In this document: piece after piece, positions 1 to 5,631 of the stretch | Layout: every line of letters begins with the position of its first letter | Position numbering within the stretch: the stretch's first letter is position 1 | From: Tannerella sp. | GTDB taxonomy: Bacteria > Bacteroidota > Bacteroidia > Bacteroidales > Tannerellaceae | Direction: 5' to 3' | Assembly: GCA_031262895.1 (NCBI GenBank) | Contig: JAISGW010000013.1 | Location: forward strand, 1 to 7,993 | DNA length: 7,993 nucleotides | Position numbers and translations under genes: made by a program | Notes under the pieces: model-generated | Seen by the model: only the letters and a program-made list of their open reading frames with translations | What the model was told of the DNA's origin: nothing | Database searches by the model: none

Positions 1-43
1 TTCCTTTGTTTTTATTTCGGGGGATAAAGGTAGGTATTTTTCG

Positions 44-51
44 TAATTTCG
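44..51 (+). promoter_or_regulatory. Candidate -7 box for ftcD (weak)
   Basis: TAATTTCG fits the Bacteroides -7 consensus TAnnTTTG at all fixed positions except one. It lies 21 bases before the ftcD start codon, a sensible distance. I see no TTG or TTTG about 19-22 bases upstream, so the -33 half is missing. It partly overlaps a 12-base palindrome. Bases 1-72 otherwise hold no gene I can support. Confidence 0.3.
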
Positions 52-58
52 CGCGAAA
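47..58. repeat. Perfect 12-base palindrome before ftcD
   Basis: TTTCGCGCGAAA is its own reverse complement. It overlaps the end of the candidate -7 box and ends 14 bases before the ftcD ATG, so it sits across the expected transcription start, where an operator would work. A perfect 12-base palindrome is expected about twice by chance in 8 kb, so only its position makes it notable. Confidence 0.4.
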
Positions 59-72
59 AGCAAGCGGACAAG

Positions 73-972
73 ATGGACAAGAAGCTGATAGAATGCGTCC
101 CCAATTTCAGTGAGGGACGCGATTGGAAGAAGATAGAACGCATAGCCGACGCCTTCCGCGCCAGAGCGGGCGTCAAGTTACTGGATTATAGCGGCGATGC
201 CGACCATAACCGCATGGTCGTTACAGCCGTCGGCGAGCCGGAGGCCTTGAAAGAGGCGGTGATAGAATCTGTGGGGCGGGCCATAGAGGAAATAGACCTG
301 CGCAAGCACAGCGGGGAACATCCGCGCATGGGGGCGGCCGACGTCATTCCCTTTATCCCTCTCGGCGGCGCGAGCATGGACGAGGCCGACAAGCTGGCGA
401 AAGAAGTGGGCAAGACCTTAGGCGAGCGTTACGCCTTGCCCGTTTACCTGTACGAACAATCCGCTTCGGCATCTCATCGGCAGAATTTGGCCGATGTGCG
501 CAAAGGCGGCTTTGAGGGTTTGTCGGAGAAGATGAAACGCGAGGGCTGGGCGCCCGATTTCGGGCCGTCCCTGCCGCATCCTTCGGCGGGCGCCTCGGCC
601 GTGGGCGCCAGGCAGCCCCTGATTGCCTTCAATGTGTACTTGGATACCTCCGACCTCTCCATCGCCGAACGGATAGCCAAGCGGGTGCGCTTCATCGGCG
701 GGGGGCTGCGCTATTGCAAAGCTTTGCCTATGGACAAACCCGCTTTGGGAAAGGTGCAAGTGTCGATGAACTTGACCGACTACCGGCATACGGCCGTTTA
801 CCAGGCTGTCGAAATGGTGCGCTTCGAAGCCCGGCGATACGGCGTGGCGGTGACAGGTAGCGAACTGATAGGGCTTATTCCTTTGCAAGCTTTGGTCGAC
901 ACCGCCGCCTATTACTTGGGCTTAGAAGGCTTTTCCGCGCGGCAGGTGCTGGAAGCCCGTCTTATGGAGTGA
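73..972 (+). CDS. ftcD: Glutamate formimidoyltransferase
   Basis: This cytoplasmic enzyme moves the formimino group of N-formimino-L-glutamate to tetrahydrofolate, giving glutamate and 5-formiminotetrahydrofolate. That is the last step of the folate-linked branch of histidine degradation. The 299-residue product opens with the family signature around residues 7-16 (ECVPNFSEGR), has the D-A-D-H-N-R stretch at 42-47, and has the conserved H-P-R-M-G-A motif at 83-88, whose His matches the catalytic histidine of the mammalian enzyme. Both transferase subdomains are present (about 3-180 and 181-297). The cyclodeaminase domain of animal FTCD is absent, so a separate cyclodeaminase (FchA type) must act elsewhere. 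ATG at 73 is chosen because the conserved sequence begins at residue 5. The gene appears monocistronic: the next gene is convergent and overlaps its 3' end by 11 bases. No hutH, hutU, hutI or fchA gene is in the window. Confidence 0.95.
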   Translation: MDKKLIECVPNFSEGRDWKKIERIADAFRARAGVKLLDYSGDADHNRMVVTAVGEPEALKEAVIESVGRAIEEIDLRKHSGEHPRMGAADVIPFIPLGGASMDEADKLAKEVGKTLGERYALPVYLYEQSASASHRQNLADVRKGGFEGLSEKMKREGWAPDFGPSLPHPSAGASAVGARQPLIAFNVYLDTSDLSIAERIAKRVRFIGGGLRYCKALPMDKPALGKVQVSMNLTDYRHTAVYQAVEMVRFEARRYGVAVTGSELIGLIPLQALVDTAAYYLGLEGFSARQVLEARLME

Positions 973-1816
973 CTTTCGCCTTGGCCGAATCGGCTGAGAG
1001 CTTACCTTCCAGATAAGTTATCCGTTTCCCGTTACGGGCCAGTTCAAGGGTGAGGTTATGCACGTCGCTCAGGGCGGCGGCCAGTGCGTAAGTGGCGGCC
1101 ACGCCTTGTTTGGAAGCTTCATCCACCCAGATGGTGTATGGGCGCCCGCCGGTATATTCAGCTTTGATGCGTTCCTTGGCATGGTCGTAGATGAACTTGA
1201 TGGCATCCTTGCCGGCGTTTCCCTTGTAAGTGACGATTTCGGAAGTGTAGCCTTCGTCTTTGAAGCGGAAGTTCAGGCCGCCGTCGTAAGGGATGGACGC
1301 CGTTTGCACGAAAAGTCCCTCCTTGCCGCCCAGACTCAGGCGCAGGCCGGTATGCTTGATGGGCTTTTTCCCGTAATAGACGCTGGCCAGGTACATCTCG
1401 CCGTTTTCGTCCGTGCCGCAGCGCAGGTAGCAGCGTTCAATGTTCCGCTCCACAGTGAGGCGTTTCCACACGTAATTGCCCAATTGCGCATATTGCGTAT
1501 CTTTTTCCAAAACGAAACCCTTCAGCGCTTCGGCGGCTGCGGCTTTCCGCAGGGGCAACAGGCTGTCGCAAAAGGCGATGTTGCGTCGGCAAGCTTTCAG
1601 TTCCACCTCGCGCATCAGTTCCAGCGCCTCTTTCAGGGCGGCCGGGTTACGGGGAAAATGCGCCCGCACGCTGTCAATCTCCGCCTGGGCGGCTGGATAG
1701 TCGCCCAGGGTGCTTAATTCTTTGGCCCGTTCTAAGCGCTGCTGCGCCTCTTTCGGCATGTTGCCGCACCCAAACAGGAATGCGAGCAAAACAATAGGCA
1801 AGACCTTATATCTCAT
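962..1816 (-). CDS. Lipoprotein of unknown function with TPR-like N-terminus
   Basis: A 284-residue exported lipoprotein. The N-terminus has basic residues R2 and K4, a hydrophobic stretch (5-16) and the lipobox L-F-G-C, with Cys17 as the predicted lipidated residue. Residues 24-57 look like one tetratricopeptide-type helical hairpin (pattern L-G-D-Y-P-A-A followed by F-P-R-N). A further helical stretch leads to a probably beta-rich half containing R-C-Y-L-R-C-G and E-M-Y-L-A-S-V-Y-Y-G. It resembles uncharacterised Bacteroides lipoproteins; I know of no established function. The ATG at 1816 is the only start giving a signal peptide. It is transcribed divergently from the UpxY-like gene, from a -7 box at 1857-1850. 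Its stop codon lies inside the end of ftcD. The last residues (A-D-S-A-K-A-K) look disordered. The long open frame on the opposite strand is a shadow. Confidence 0.85.
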   Translation of the reverse strand: MRYKVLPIVLLAFLFGCGNMPKEAQQRLERAKELSTLGDYPAAQAEIDSVRAHFPRNPAALKEALELMREVELKACRRNIAFCDSLLPLRKAAAAEALKGFVLEKDTQYAQLGNYVWKRLTVERNIERCYLRCGTDENGEMYLASVYYGKKPIKHTGLRLSLGGKEGLFVQTASIPYDGGLNFRFKDEGYTSEIVTYKGNAGKDAIKFIYDHAKERIKAEYTGGRPYTIWVDEASKQGVAATYALAAALSDVHNLTLELARNGKRITYLEGKLSADSAKAKVTP

Positions 1817-1831
1817 GTTCGTGAAAAAACG

Positions 1832-1857
1832 TACTTTTGCACGTCAATACAAAAGTA
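1832..1857. repeat. Inverted repeat of two -7 boxes in divergent promoter region
   Basis: TACTTTTG (1832-1839) and its exact reverse complement CAAAAGTA (1850-1857) flank a 10-base spacer. Each arm is a perfect match to TAnnTTTG on its own strand, so the dyad could be two facing promoters, a regulator's operator, or both. It lies wholly between the lipoprotein gene and the UpxY-like gene. Confidence 0.65.
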
Positions 1858-1869
1858 GGAATAAGTTTG
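1836..1869 (+). promoter_or_regulatory. Promoter of the UpxY-like gene
   Basis: TAAGTTTG at 1862-1869 matches the -7 consensus and has TTTG at 1836-1839 as a candidate -33 element, 22 bases upstream. The start would then fall about 12-15 bases before the ATG at 1889. An alternative -7 box, TACTTTTG at 1832-1839, would give a leader of about 45 bases but lacks a -33 element. In either case the leader is short. Confidence 0.5.
1850..1857 (-). promoter_or_regulatory. -7 promoter box of the lipoprotein gene
   Basis: Read on the minus strand this is TACTTTTG, a perfect TAnnTTTG. It would start transcription roughly 25-30 bases before the ATG at 1816. No TTG is seen at the -33 distance on that strand. 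It forms the right arm of the inverted repeat 1832-1857. Confidence 0.55.
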
Positions 1870-1888
1870 ATTAGAATATCCCTTTCAC

Positions 1889-2386
1889 ATGAGAATACGG
1901 AAAAGCACTGTCAAGTGGTTTGTCTTGTACACCTCCGCACGCGCGGAGAAGAGAGTGGCCGAACGTTTGAGAGAGAAGGAAATTGATTGTTGGTTGCCCC
2001 TCCACCGCTCGCCGCAGGTTTGGTCTGATCGGGTGAAATTGGTCGACTTGCCGCTTTTCCGCTCTTACATCTTTGTCCATTGCAGGGAAGTCCTTTTGCA
2101 GCAGTTGCCGCTCATATACGGCGTTTCGCATGTGGTCTGTTATAACGGCAAACCGGCGATTCTTCGTCCGAAAGAGATAGAGGCCATTCGCAGTTTCCTG
2201 GAGCAGGCCGCTGAACGGCCTCTCGTGGTTGGCGAGGAAGCGGAAATTCTTACAGGTGCCATGCGCCATGTCTCAGGCAAGGTGCAGCGTATCCATAAGA
2301 ATTACCTTACTCTTTACATCGAACCTTTGCATGCCACCGTATGTGTCAAGCTTGACGAGGTGGCTCCGGCCAACCGTCTCAAGTGA
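1889..2386 (+). CDS. UpxY-family NusG-like transcription antiterminator
   Basis: A 165-residue specialised NusG paralogue. The N-terminal NGN domain (about 8-105) starts with W-F-V-L-Y-T and A-E-K-R-V-A-E-R-L, continues through C-W-L-P-L and ends the core with L-F-R-S-Y-I-F-V. The C-terminal part (about 115-160) is a KOW-like barrel with S-G-K-V. In Bacteroides, UpxY proteins head capsular polysaccharide operons and let RNA polymerase read through early terminators in those operons. Here the next gene is a short-chain dehydrogenase with its own -7 box; no UpxZ, glycosyltransferase or other capsule gene is seen. It is too short and too unlike the general factor to be housekeeping NusG. Start ATG 1889 is the first in frame and directly precedes the conserved Trp10. 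No terminator is visible after the stop, so read-through into the dehydrogenase is possible. Target unknown. Confidence 0.85.
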   Translation: MRIRKSTVKWFVLYTSARAEKRVAERLREKEIDCWLPLHRSPQVWSDRVKLVDLPLFRSYIFVHCREVLLQQLPLIYGVSHVVCYNGKPAILRPKEIEAIRSFLEQAAERPLVVGEEAEILTGAMRHVSGKVQRIHKNYLTLYIEPLHATVCVKLDEVAPANRLK

Positions 2387-2404
2387 AACTTCCCAACTAA
2401 TTCG

Positions 2405-2412
2405 TACGTTTG
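2405..2412 (+). promoter_or_regulatory. -7 promoter box of the short-chain dehydrogenase
   Basis: TACGTTTG is a perfect TAnnTTTG. It puts the transcription start near 2416-2419, about 22-25 bases before the ATG at 2441. That makes the upstream in-frame TTG at 2417 an unlikely start because it would lie at the 5' end of the message. No clear -33 TTG is seen. Confidence 0.5.
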
Positions 2413-2440
2413 CGGATTGATAAACCAATATATAAAAGAG

Positions 2441-3199
2441 ATGAACAGTACCGTATTGATTACCGGGGCTACTTCCGGAATAGGAAAAGCCACGGCGGAA
2501 AGGCTGGCTATTGAAGGCTGCCGGCTGATTATCACGGGGCGGAGGGAAGGCCTCCTGCTCGAACTGAAGGGCAAGTTGGAAGACAAATACAAAGCCGAAG
2601 TGCTGGCCCTCTGCTTCGACCTGCGCGACCGCGAAGCGGTAGAAAAGAACCTTGGGAAACTTCCCAAAGAATGGGCCGAGGTGGATGTGCTGGTGAACAA
2701 CGCCGGACTGGCTGTAGGGCTGGCGCCTATACAGGAAGGAATTATTGATGACTGGGAACGGATGATAGACACCAACATCAAGGGCTTGCTTTACGTCACC
2801 CGCTGCATTGTCCCGGGCATGGCGGCGCGTCGGCACGGGCATATCGTCAACCTTGGTTCCATCGCCGGGCGCGAGGTCTATCCCGGCGGCAATGTCTACT
2901 GTGCCACCAAACATGCCGTCAACGCCCTCTCCCAAGGAATGCGCATGGACTTGCTCCCTTACGGTGTCAAGGTGACCCAAATCTGCCCCGGTGCCGTAGA
3001 AACGGAATTTTCCTTAGTACGTTTCAAGGGCAACAAGGAAAGGGCAGCCCAAGTGTATGAAGGCTTCGAACCGCTTTGTGCGGCCGACGTGGCCGACGCC
3101 ATTTACTTTGCCCTTTCGGCCCCCGAACATGTCGACGTGCAAGACCTTTTGCTCATGGCTAAAGCCCAGGCCTCTTCGGGGCTTTTCCACAAGGAATGA
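2441..3199 (+). CDS. Short-chain dehydrogenase/reductase, YdfG-like
   Basis: A cytoplasmic NAD(P)-dependent oxidoreductase of the classical SDR fold, 252 residues, the usual length. The cofactor motif T-G-A-T-S-G-I-G is at 8-15, N-N-A-G at 86-89, and the catalytic set is N112, S140, Y153 and K157 (Y-C-A-T-K). Arg34 and Arg35 after the second strand suggest preference for NADP(H). The motif I-C-P-G-A-V-E-T-E-F follows in the usual place. The overall sequence resembles YdfG-type 3-hydroxy acid (serine/allo-threonine) dehydrogenases, but SDR substrate cannot be fixed from sequence, so this is a family-level call. ATG 2441 is preferred to the in-frame TTG at 2417 because a purine-rich AAAAGAG precedes it and a -7 box lies at 2405-2412. 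The upstream neighbour is the UpxY-like gene (54-base gap); downstream is the tRNA-Glu promoter. Confidence 0.9.
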   Translation: MNSTVLITGATSGIGKATAERLAIEGCRLIITGRREGLLLELKGKLEDKYKAEVLALCFDLRDREAVEKNLGKLPKEWAEVDVLVNNAGLAVGLAPIQEGIIDDWERMIDTNIKGLLYVTRCIVPGMAARRHGHIVNLGSIAGREVYPGGNVYCATKHAVNALSQGMRMDLLPYGVKVTQICPGAVETEFSLVRFKGNKERAAQVYEGFEPLCAADVADAIYFALSAPEHVDVQDLLLMAKAQASSGLFHKE

Positions 3200-3230
3200 T
3201 TTTTTCTTGGAAGTGATTTCACCTGAACAC

Positions 3231-3260
3231 TTGCAAGTTCGGAGAAAAGGCATACCTTTG
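3231..3260 (+). promoter_or_regulatory. Promoter of the tRNA-Glu-rpsT unit
   Basis: TTG at 3231-3233 and TACCTTTG at 3253-3260 are separated by 19 bases, the best match to the Bacteroides -33/-7 promoter in the window. The box is followed by CACCC, and the start should lie near 3264-3267, about 15 bases before the mature tRNA. The -7 region also contains a small dyad, AAAGG-CATA-CCTTT (3246-3259). Confidence 0.8.
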
Positions 3261-3279
3261 CACCCGGATTTTGAAAAGC

Positions 3280-3351
3280 GGCTCATTCGTCTATCGGTTA
3301 GGACGCAAGATTTTCATTCTTGAAAGGGGGGTTCGATTCCCCCATGAGCTA
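3280..3351 (+). tRNA. tRNA-Glu (anticodon UUC)
   Basis: A 72-base cloverleaf. The acceptor arms GGCTCAT (3280-3286) and ATGAGCT (3344-3350) pair along all seven positions with one G-T. The D stem is GTCT/GGAC. The anticodon stem CAAGA/TCTTG encloses the loop TTTTCAT, giving anticodon TTC. The T arm is GGGGG-TTCGATT-CCCCC. The discriminator is A3351, and CCA is not encoded (ACGA follows), so it must be added after transcription. The variable loop has four bases. It is first in a transcript that continues into rpsT. Confidence 0.97.
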
Positions 3352-3386
3352 CGAATAAATAACAATTAAAAAGACATAGCTGAAAA

Positions 3387-3641
3387 ATGGCAAATCACAA
3401 ATCGTCGCTGAAAAGGATCCGGCAATCGAATGCAAGACGCCTGCACAACAGGTATTATGCCAAGACGGCGCGCAATGCTGTGAAGGCTTTGCGCGGTACC
3501 GGAGAAAAGAGCGAAGCCCAAACGCTCTACCCTAAGGTATGCTCTATGCTGGACAAACTGGCTAAAAGGAACATCATTCACCGCAACAAAGCTTCCAATC
3601 TGAAGTCGAAGTTGGCGAAGCATGTGAACGCGTTGGCCTGA
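3387..3641 (+). CDS. rpsT: 30S ribosomal protein S20
   Basis: An 84-residue, very basic, helical protein that binds 16S rRNA in the body of the small subunit early in assembly. The N-terminus M-A-N-H-K-S-S-L-K-R-I-R-Q and the C-terminal stretch H-R-N-K-A-S-N-L-K-S-K-L are characteristic of S20, and the length is typical. The start is ATG (the E. coli gene uses a rare UUG). The gene begins 35 bases after tRNA-Glu with no TAnnTTTG box between, so both are probably made as one transcript from the promoter at 3231-3260. Cutting at the tRNA 3' end would release the mRNA with a short A-rich leader. An intrinsic terminator follows 23 bases after the stop. Confidence 0.97.
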   Translation: MANHKSSLKRIRQSNARRLHNRYYAKTARNAVKALRGTGEKSEAQTLYPKVCSMLDKLAKRNIIHRNKASNLKSKLAKHVNALA

Positions 3642-3664
3642 AGAAGACCGAGATAAACGATAAT

Positions 3665-3690
3665 GCCGGGCAGCGATGTCCGGCTTTTTT
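3665..3690 (+). terminator. Intrinsic terminator after rpsT
   Basis: GCCGGG (3665-3670) pairs with TCCGGC (3679-3684), a six-pair stem with one G-T, across an eight-base loop, followed at once by six T (3685-3690). It closes the tRNA-Glu-rpsT transcript. The -7 box of the next gene starts only two bases after the T-run. Confidence 0.8.
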
Positions 3691-3691
3691 G

Positions 3692-3699
3692 TACCTTTG
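3692..3699 (+). promoter_or_regulatory. -7 promoter box of the Ig-like lipoprotein gene
   Basis: TACCTTTG is a perfect TAnnTTTG followed by CGCCC, nearly the same extended box as the tRNA promoter (CACCC). The start codon at 3705 begins only five bases after the box, so the transcript should have almost no leader. The -33 region falls inside the rpsT terminator hairpin and has no TTG. Confidence 0.55.
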
Positions 3700-3704
3700 C
3701 GCCC

Positions 3705-5618
3705 ATGGATGGTAAAGTCAGACTCCTCTGTGGCGGTGGGGCGCTCCTTTGTGCCTTAGCCACGGCTTGTGCCAACATCGGCTCGCCCAACGGCGGGCCT
3801 TACGACGTGACGCCTCCCCGCTTTGTGAGCAGCAAGCCTGTCCCCGACCAGCTTGATTTCAAGGGGAAGACCATAGAGGTGACTTTCGACGAGTTGATAC
3901 AACTTGACAAGCCCTCGGAAAAGGTCATTATTACCCCGCCGCAGTTGCAGATGCCGGTCATCCGCGCCGAAGGCAAGAAAGTCGTCGTGCAGCTCAAGGA
4001 CAGTCTCAAGGCCAATACCACCTACACCATTGATTTCACCAATTCCATTGCCGATAACAATGAGAAGAACGTGCTGGAGAACTTCAGCCTGGCCTTTGCT
4101 ACGGGCGATACCATCGATACGCTTCAAGTATCGGGTTACCTGCTCAATGCCGAAAACCTCGAACCCATGCCGGGCATTACCGTCGGCCTGCATAGCAATC
4201 TCTCCGACACCGCCTTCACCAAGCTTCCCTTCGACCGTACTTCGCGTACCGACGACCGGGGCCACTTCACCATCCGCAACATCGCTGCCGGGCGTTACCA
4301 CCTCTTCGCCCTTGACGACAAGGATCGCAATTATCGTTTCAATCAACCCCAGGAAGCCATTGCTTTCGACGATTCCCTGATTATACCCACTTCCGAACCG
4401 GCCTTTAGGCAAGATACTACCTGGCGCGATTCTCTTACCATAGATACGATAAAGCGCGTAGGCTATACCCGCTTCTTGCCCGACAAACTCGTGCTTCGCC
4501 TCTTTACCGAAGACTTCGTCCGCCAGTATGCCTTGCGTCCGGAGCGTAGTATTCCCCAGCGTTTCACGTTGCGTTTCAATGCTCCCCTTGACAGCCTGCC
4601 CCAACCTAAGCCTTTGAACTTCGTGCCCAAGGACAGTGCCTGGTATCTTGCCCAATGGGGCGCCGGCCACAGCAGCGTCAATTACTGGCTTACCGATTCC
4701 GACCAATGGAAGCTCGATACCTTGCGTTTCTCCGTCACCTACCCGGCCAGCGACAGCAGCGGCGTGTTGCGTCCCAAGACCGACACCCTCGCCATTACGG
4801 TGAAAGAGGCTTCTTCTGAAAGACGGCGGGAACATAAAAGGGAAGAAGGCGAGAAGGTGCCTTTGCCTGCGCTTGGCATGAAAATATCCGCTTCGGGCAC
4901 CATCAATACTTACGACACGGTCAATATCTCCTTCGAGCAGCCGGTGCCCGTTTTGCCTAAAGATTCCTTCCACCTCGAAATCAAGGTTGACACCGTATGG
5001 AAGCCGGCCGACTTCCGCTTCTTCCCCGACTCGCTCGATGCCCTCACCTACCATATCCTCCGTAAGTGGACTTACGGCGACTCTTACCGCCTTCGCCTCG
5101 ATTCGGCCGCCCTTACCAGCCTTTATGGCTTGCATAACAAGGCGGTCGACCAAGAATTTTCCATCAAAAAGAAGGACGAATACGGCCACTTGTACATCAA
5201 TATCCATCCTGAAGACTCCATCCCGCGCTTCGTCGAACTCCTCAATGCGCAGGACGCTCCCGTTTTCACCGCTCCCGTCAAGAAAGGCGGCGTGCTCTTC
5301 ATGGACATCCCCGCCGGGAAGTATTATGCCCGCCTTATAGAGGACCGTAACGGCAACGGCCGTTGGGATACGGGCGATTATGCCGCCGACCGCCAACCGG
5401 AAACCGTGTATTACGACCCGAAGGTGCTCGAAGTCATGAAGAATTGGGAAGTGGAAGAAACGTGGAACCTCCACGAAGCGCCCATCTTCAAACAGAAACC
5501 GTTAGAGATCACCAAAAACAAGCCGACAGAAATAAAAAAGACAAAACGTGACTACCGCAATGAAGGCAAAAACCAATCTTCCGGCAACAAGAACGTATTT
5601 GGCGGGATGCAGTTTTAG
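3705..5618 (+). CDS. Ig-like domain lipoprotein, Bacteroidota envelope protein
   Basis: A 637-residue exported lipoprotein. The N-terminus has K4 and R6, a hydrophobic run and the lipobox L-A-T-A-C with Cys22 as the lipid site. After C-A-N-I-G-S-P-N-G-G-P, typical of this Bacteroidota family, comes a bacterial Ig-like (Big_5/SbsA-like) domain at about 36-133. A carboxypeptidase-regulatory or transthyretin-like domain follows at about 142-220 (D-D-R-G-H-F-T-I-R-N-I-A-A-G-R-Y). A charged linker lies at about 370-385. The C-terminal beta domain (about 497-590) contains D-R-N-G-N-G-R-W-D-T-G-D from residue 547, an EF-hand-like acidic loop that may bind calcium. The tail is rich in Lys, Asn and Thr. 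Earlier in-frame ATG 3663 lies in the rpsT terminator and would bury the signal peptide, so 3705 is chosen. The gene precedes the DUF3108 gene with a 13-base gap, suggesting an operon. No enzymatic motif is seen; a structural or binding role in the envelope is inferred. Confidence 0.85.
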   Translation: MDGKVRLLCGGGALLCALATACANIGSPNGGPYDVTPPRFVSSKPVPDQLDFKGKTIEVTFDELIQLDKPSEKVIITPPQLQMPVIRAEGKKVVVQLKDSLKANTTYTIDFTNSIADNNEKNVLENFSLAFATGDTIDTLQVSGYLLNAENLEPMPGITVGLHSNLSDTAFTKLPFDRTSRTDDRGHFTIRNIAAGRYHLFALDDKDRNYRFNQPQEAIAFDDSLIIPTSEPAFRQDTTWRDSLTIDTIKRVGYTRFLPDKLVLRLFTEDFVRQYALRPERSIPQRFTLRFNAPLDSLPQPKPLNFVPKDSAWYLAQWGAGHSSVNYWLTDSDQWKLDTLRFSVTYPASDSSGVLRPKTDTLAITVKEASSERRREHKREEGEKVPLPALGMKISASGTINTYDTVNISFEQPVPVLPKDSFHLEIKVDTVWKPADFRFFPDSLDALTYHILRKWTYGDSYRLRLDSAALTSLYGLHNKAVDQEFSIKKKDEYGHLYINIHPEDSIPRFVELLNAQDAPVFTAPVKKGGVLFMDIPAGKYYARLIEDRNGNGRWDTGDYAADRQPETVYYDPKVLEVMKNWEVEETWNLHEAPIFKQKPLEITKNKPTEIKKTKRDYRNEGKNQSSGNKNVFGGMQF

Positions 5619-5631
5619 GCGTTTATCCCGT

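Noticed and set aside
1058..1717. A 219-residue plus-strand open frame opposite the unknown lipoprotein
   Set aside because: Its translation has no recognisable motif, while the minus-strand frame has a lipobox, a TPR-like unit and a promoter box.
3190..3209. Possible terminator at the end of the dehydrogenase gene
   Set aside because: A seven-pair stem with a G-T pair can be drawn (CAAGGAA with TTTCTTG), but the T-run is in the loop and arm rather than after the hairpin, so it does not fit an intrinsic terminator.
2229..3323. Several small overlapping frames across the UpxY-like and dehydrogenase genes
   Set aside because: They are other-frame shadows of well-supported genes and have no motifs or start signals of their own.
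3280..3351. tRNA-Glu as an attachment site for an integrated element
   Set aside because: No integrase gene and no repeated copy of the tRNA 3' end is seen in the window; both sides carry ordinary chromosomal genes.
3663..3704. Upstream ATG start for the Ig-like lipoprotein
   Set aside because: It lies within the rpsT terminator region, precedes the -7 box, and would put 14 extra residues in front of a clear lipoprotein signal peptide.
3756..5474. A 572-residue open frame on the minus strand opposite the Ig-like lipoprotein
   Set aside because: It has no recognisable domain, signal peptide or promoter, and it mirrors a gene with a clear lipobox and family features. G+C-rich codon use in the real gene explains the lack of stops.
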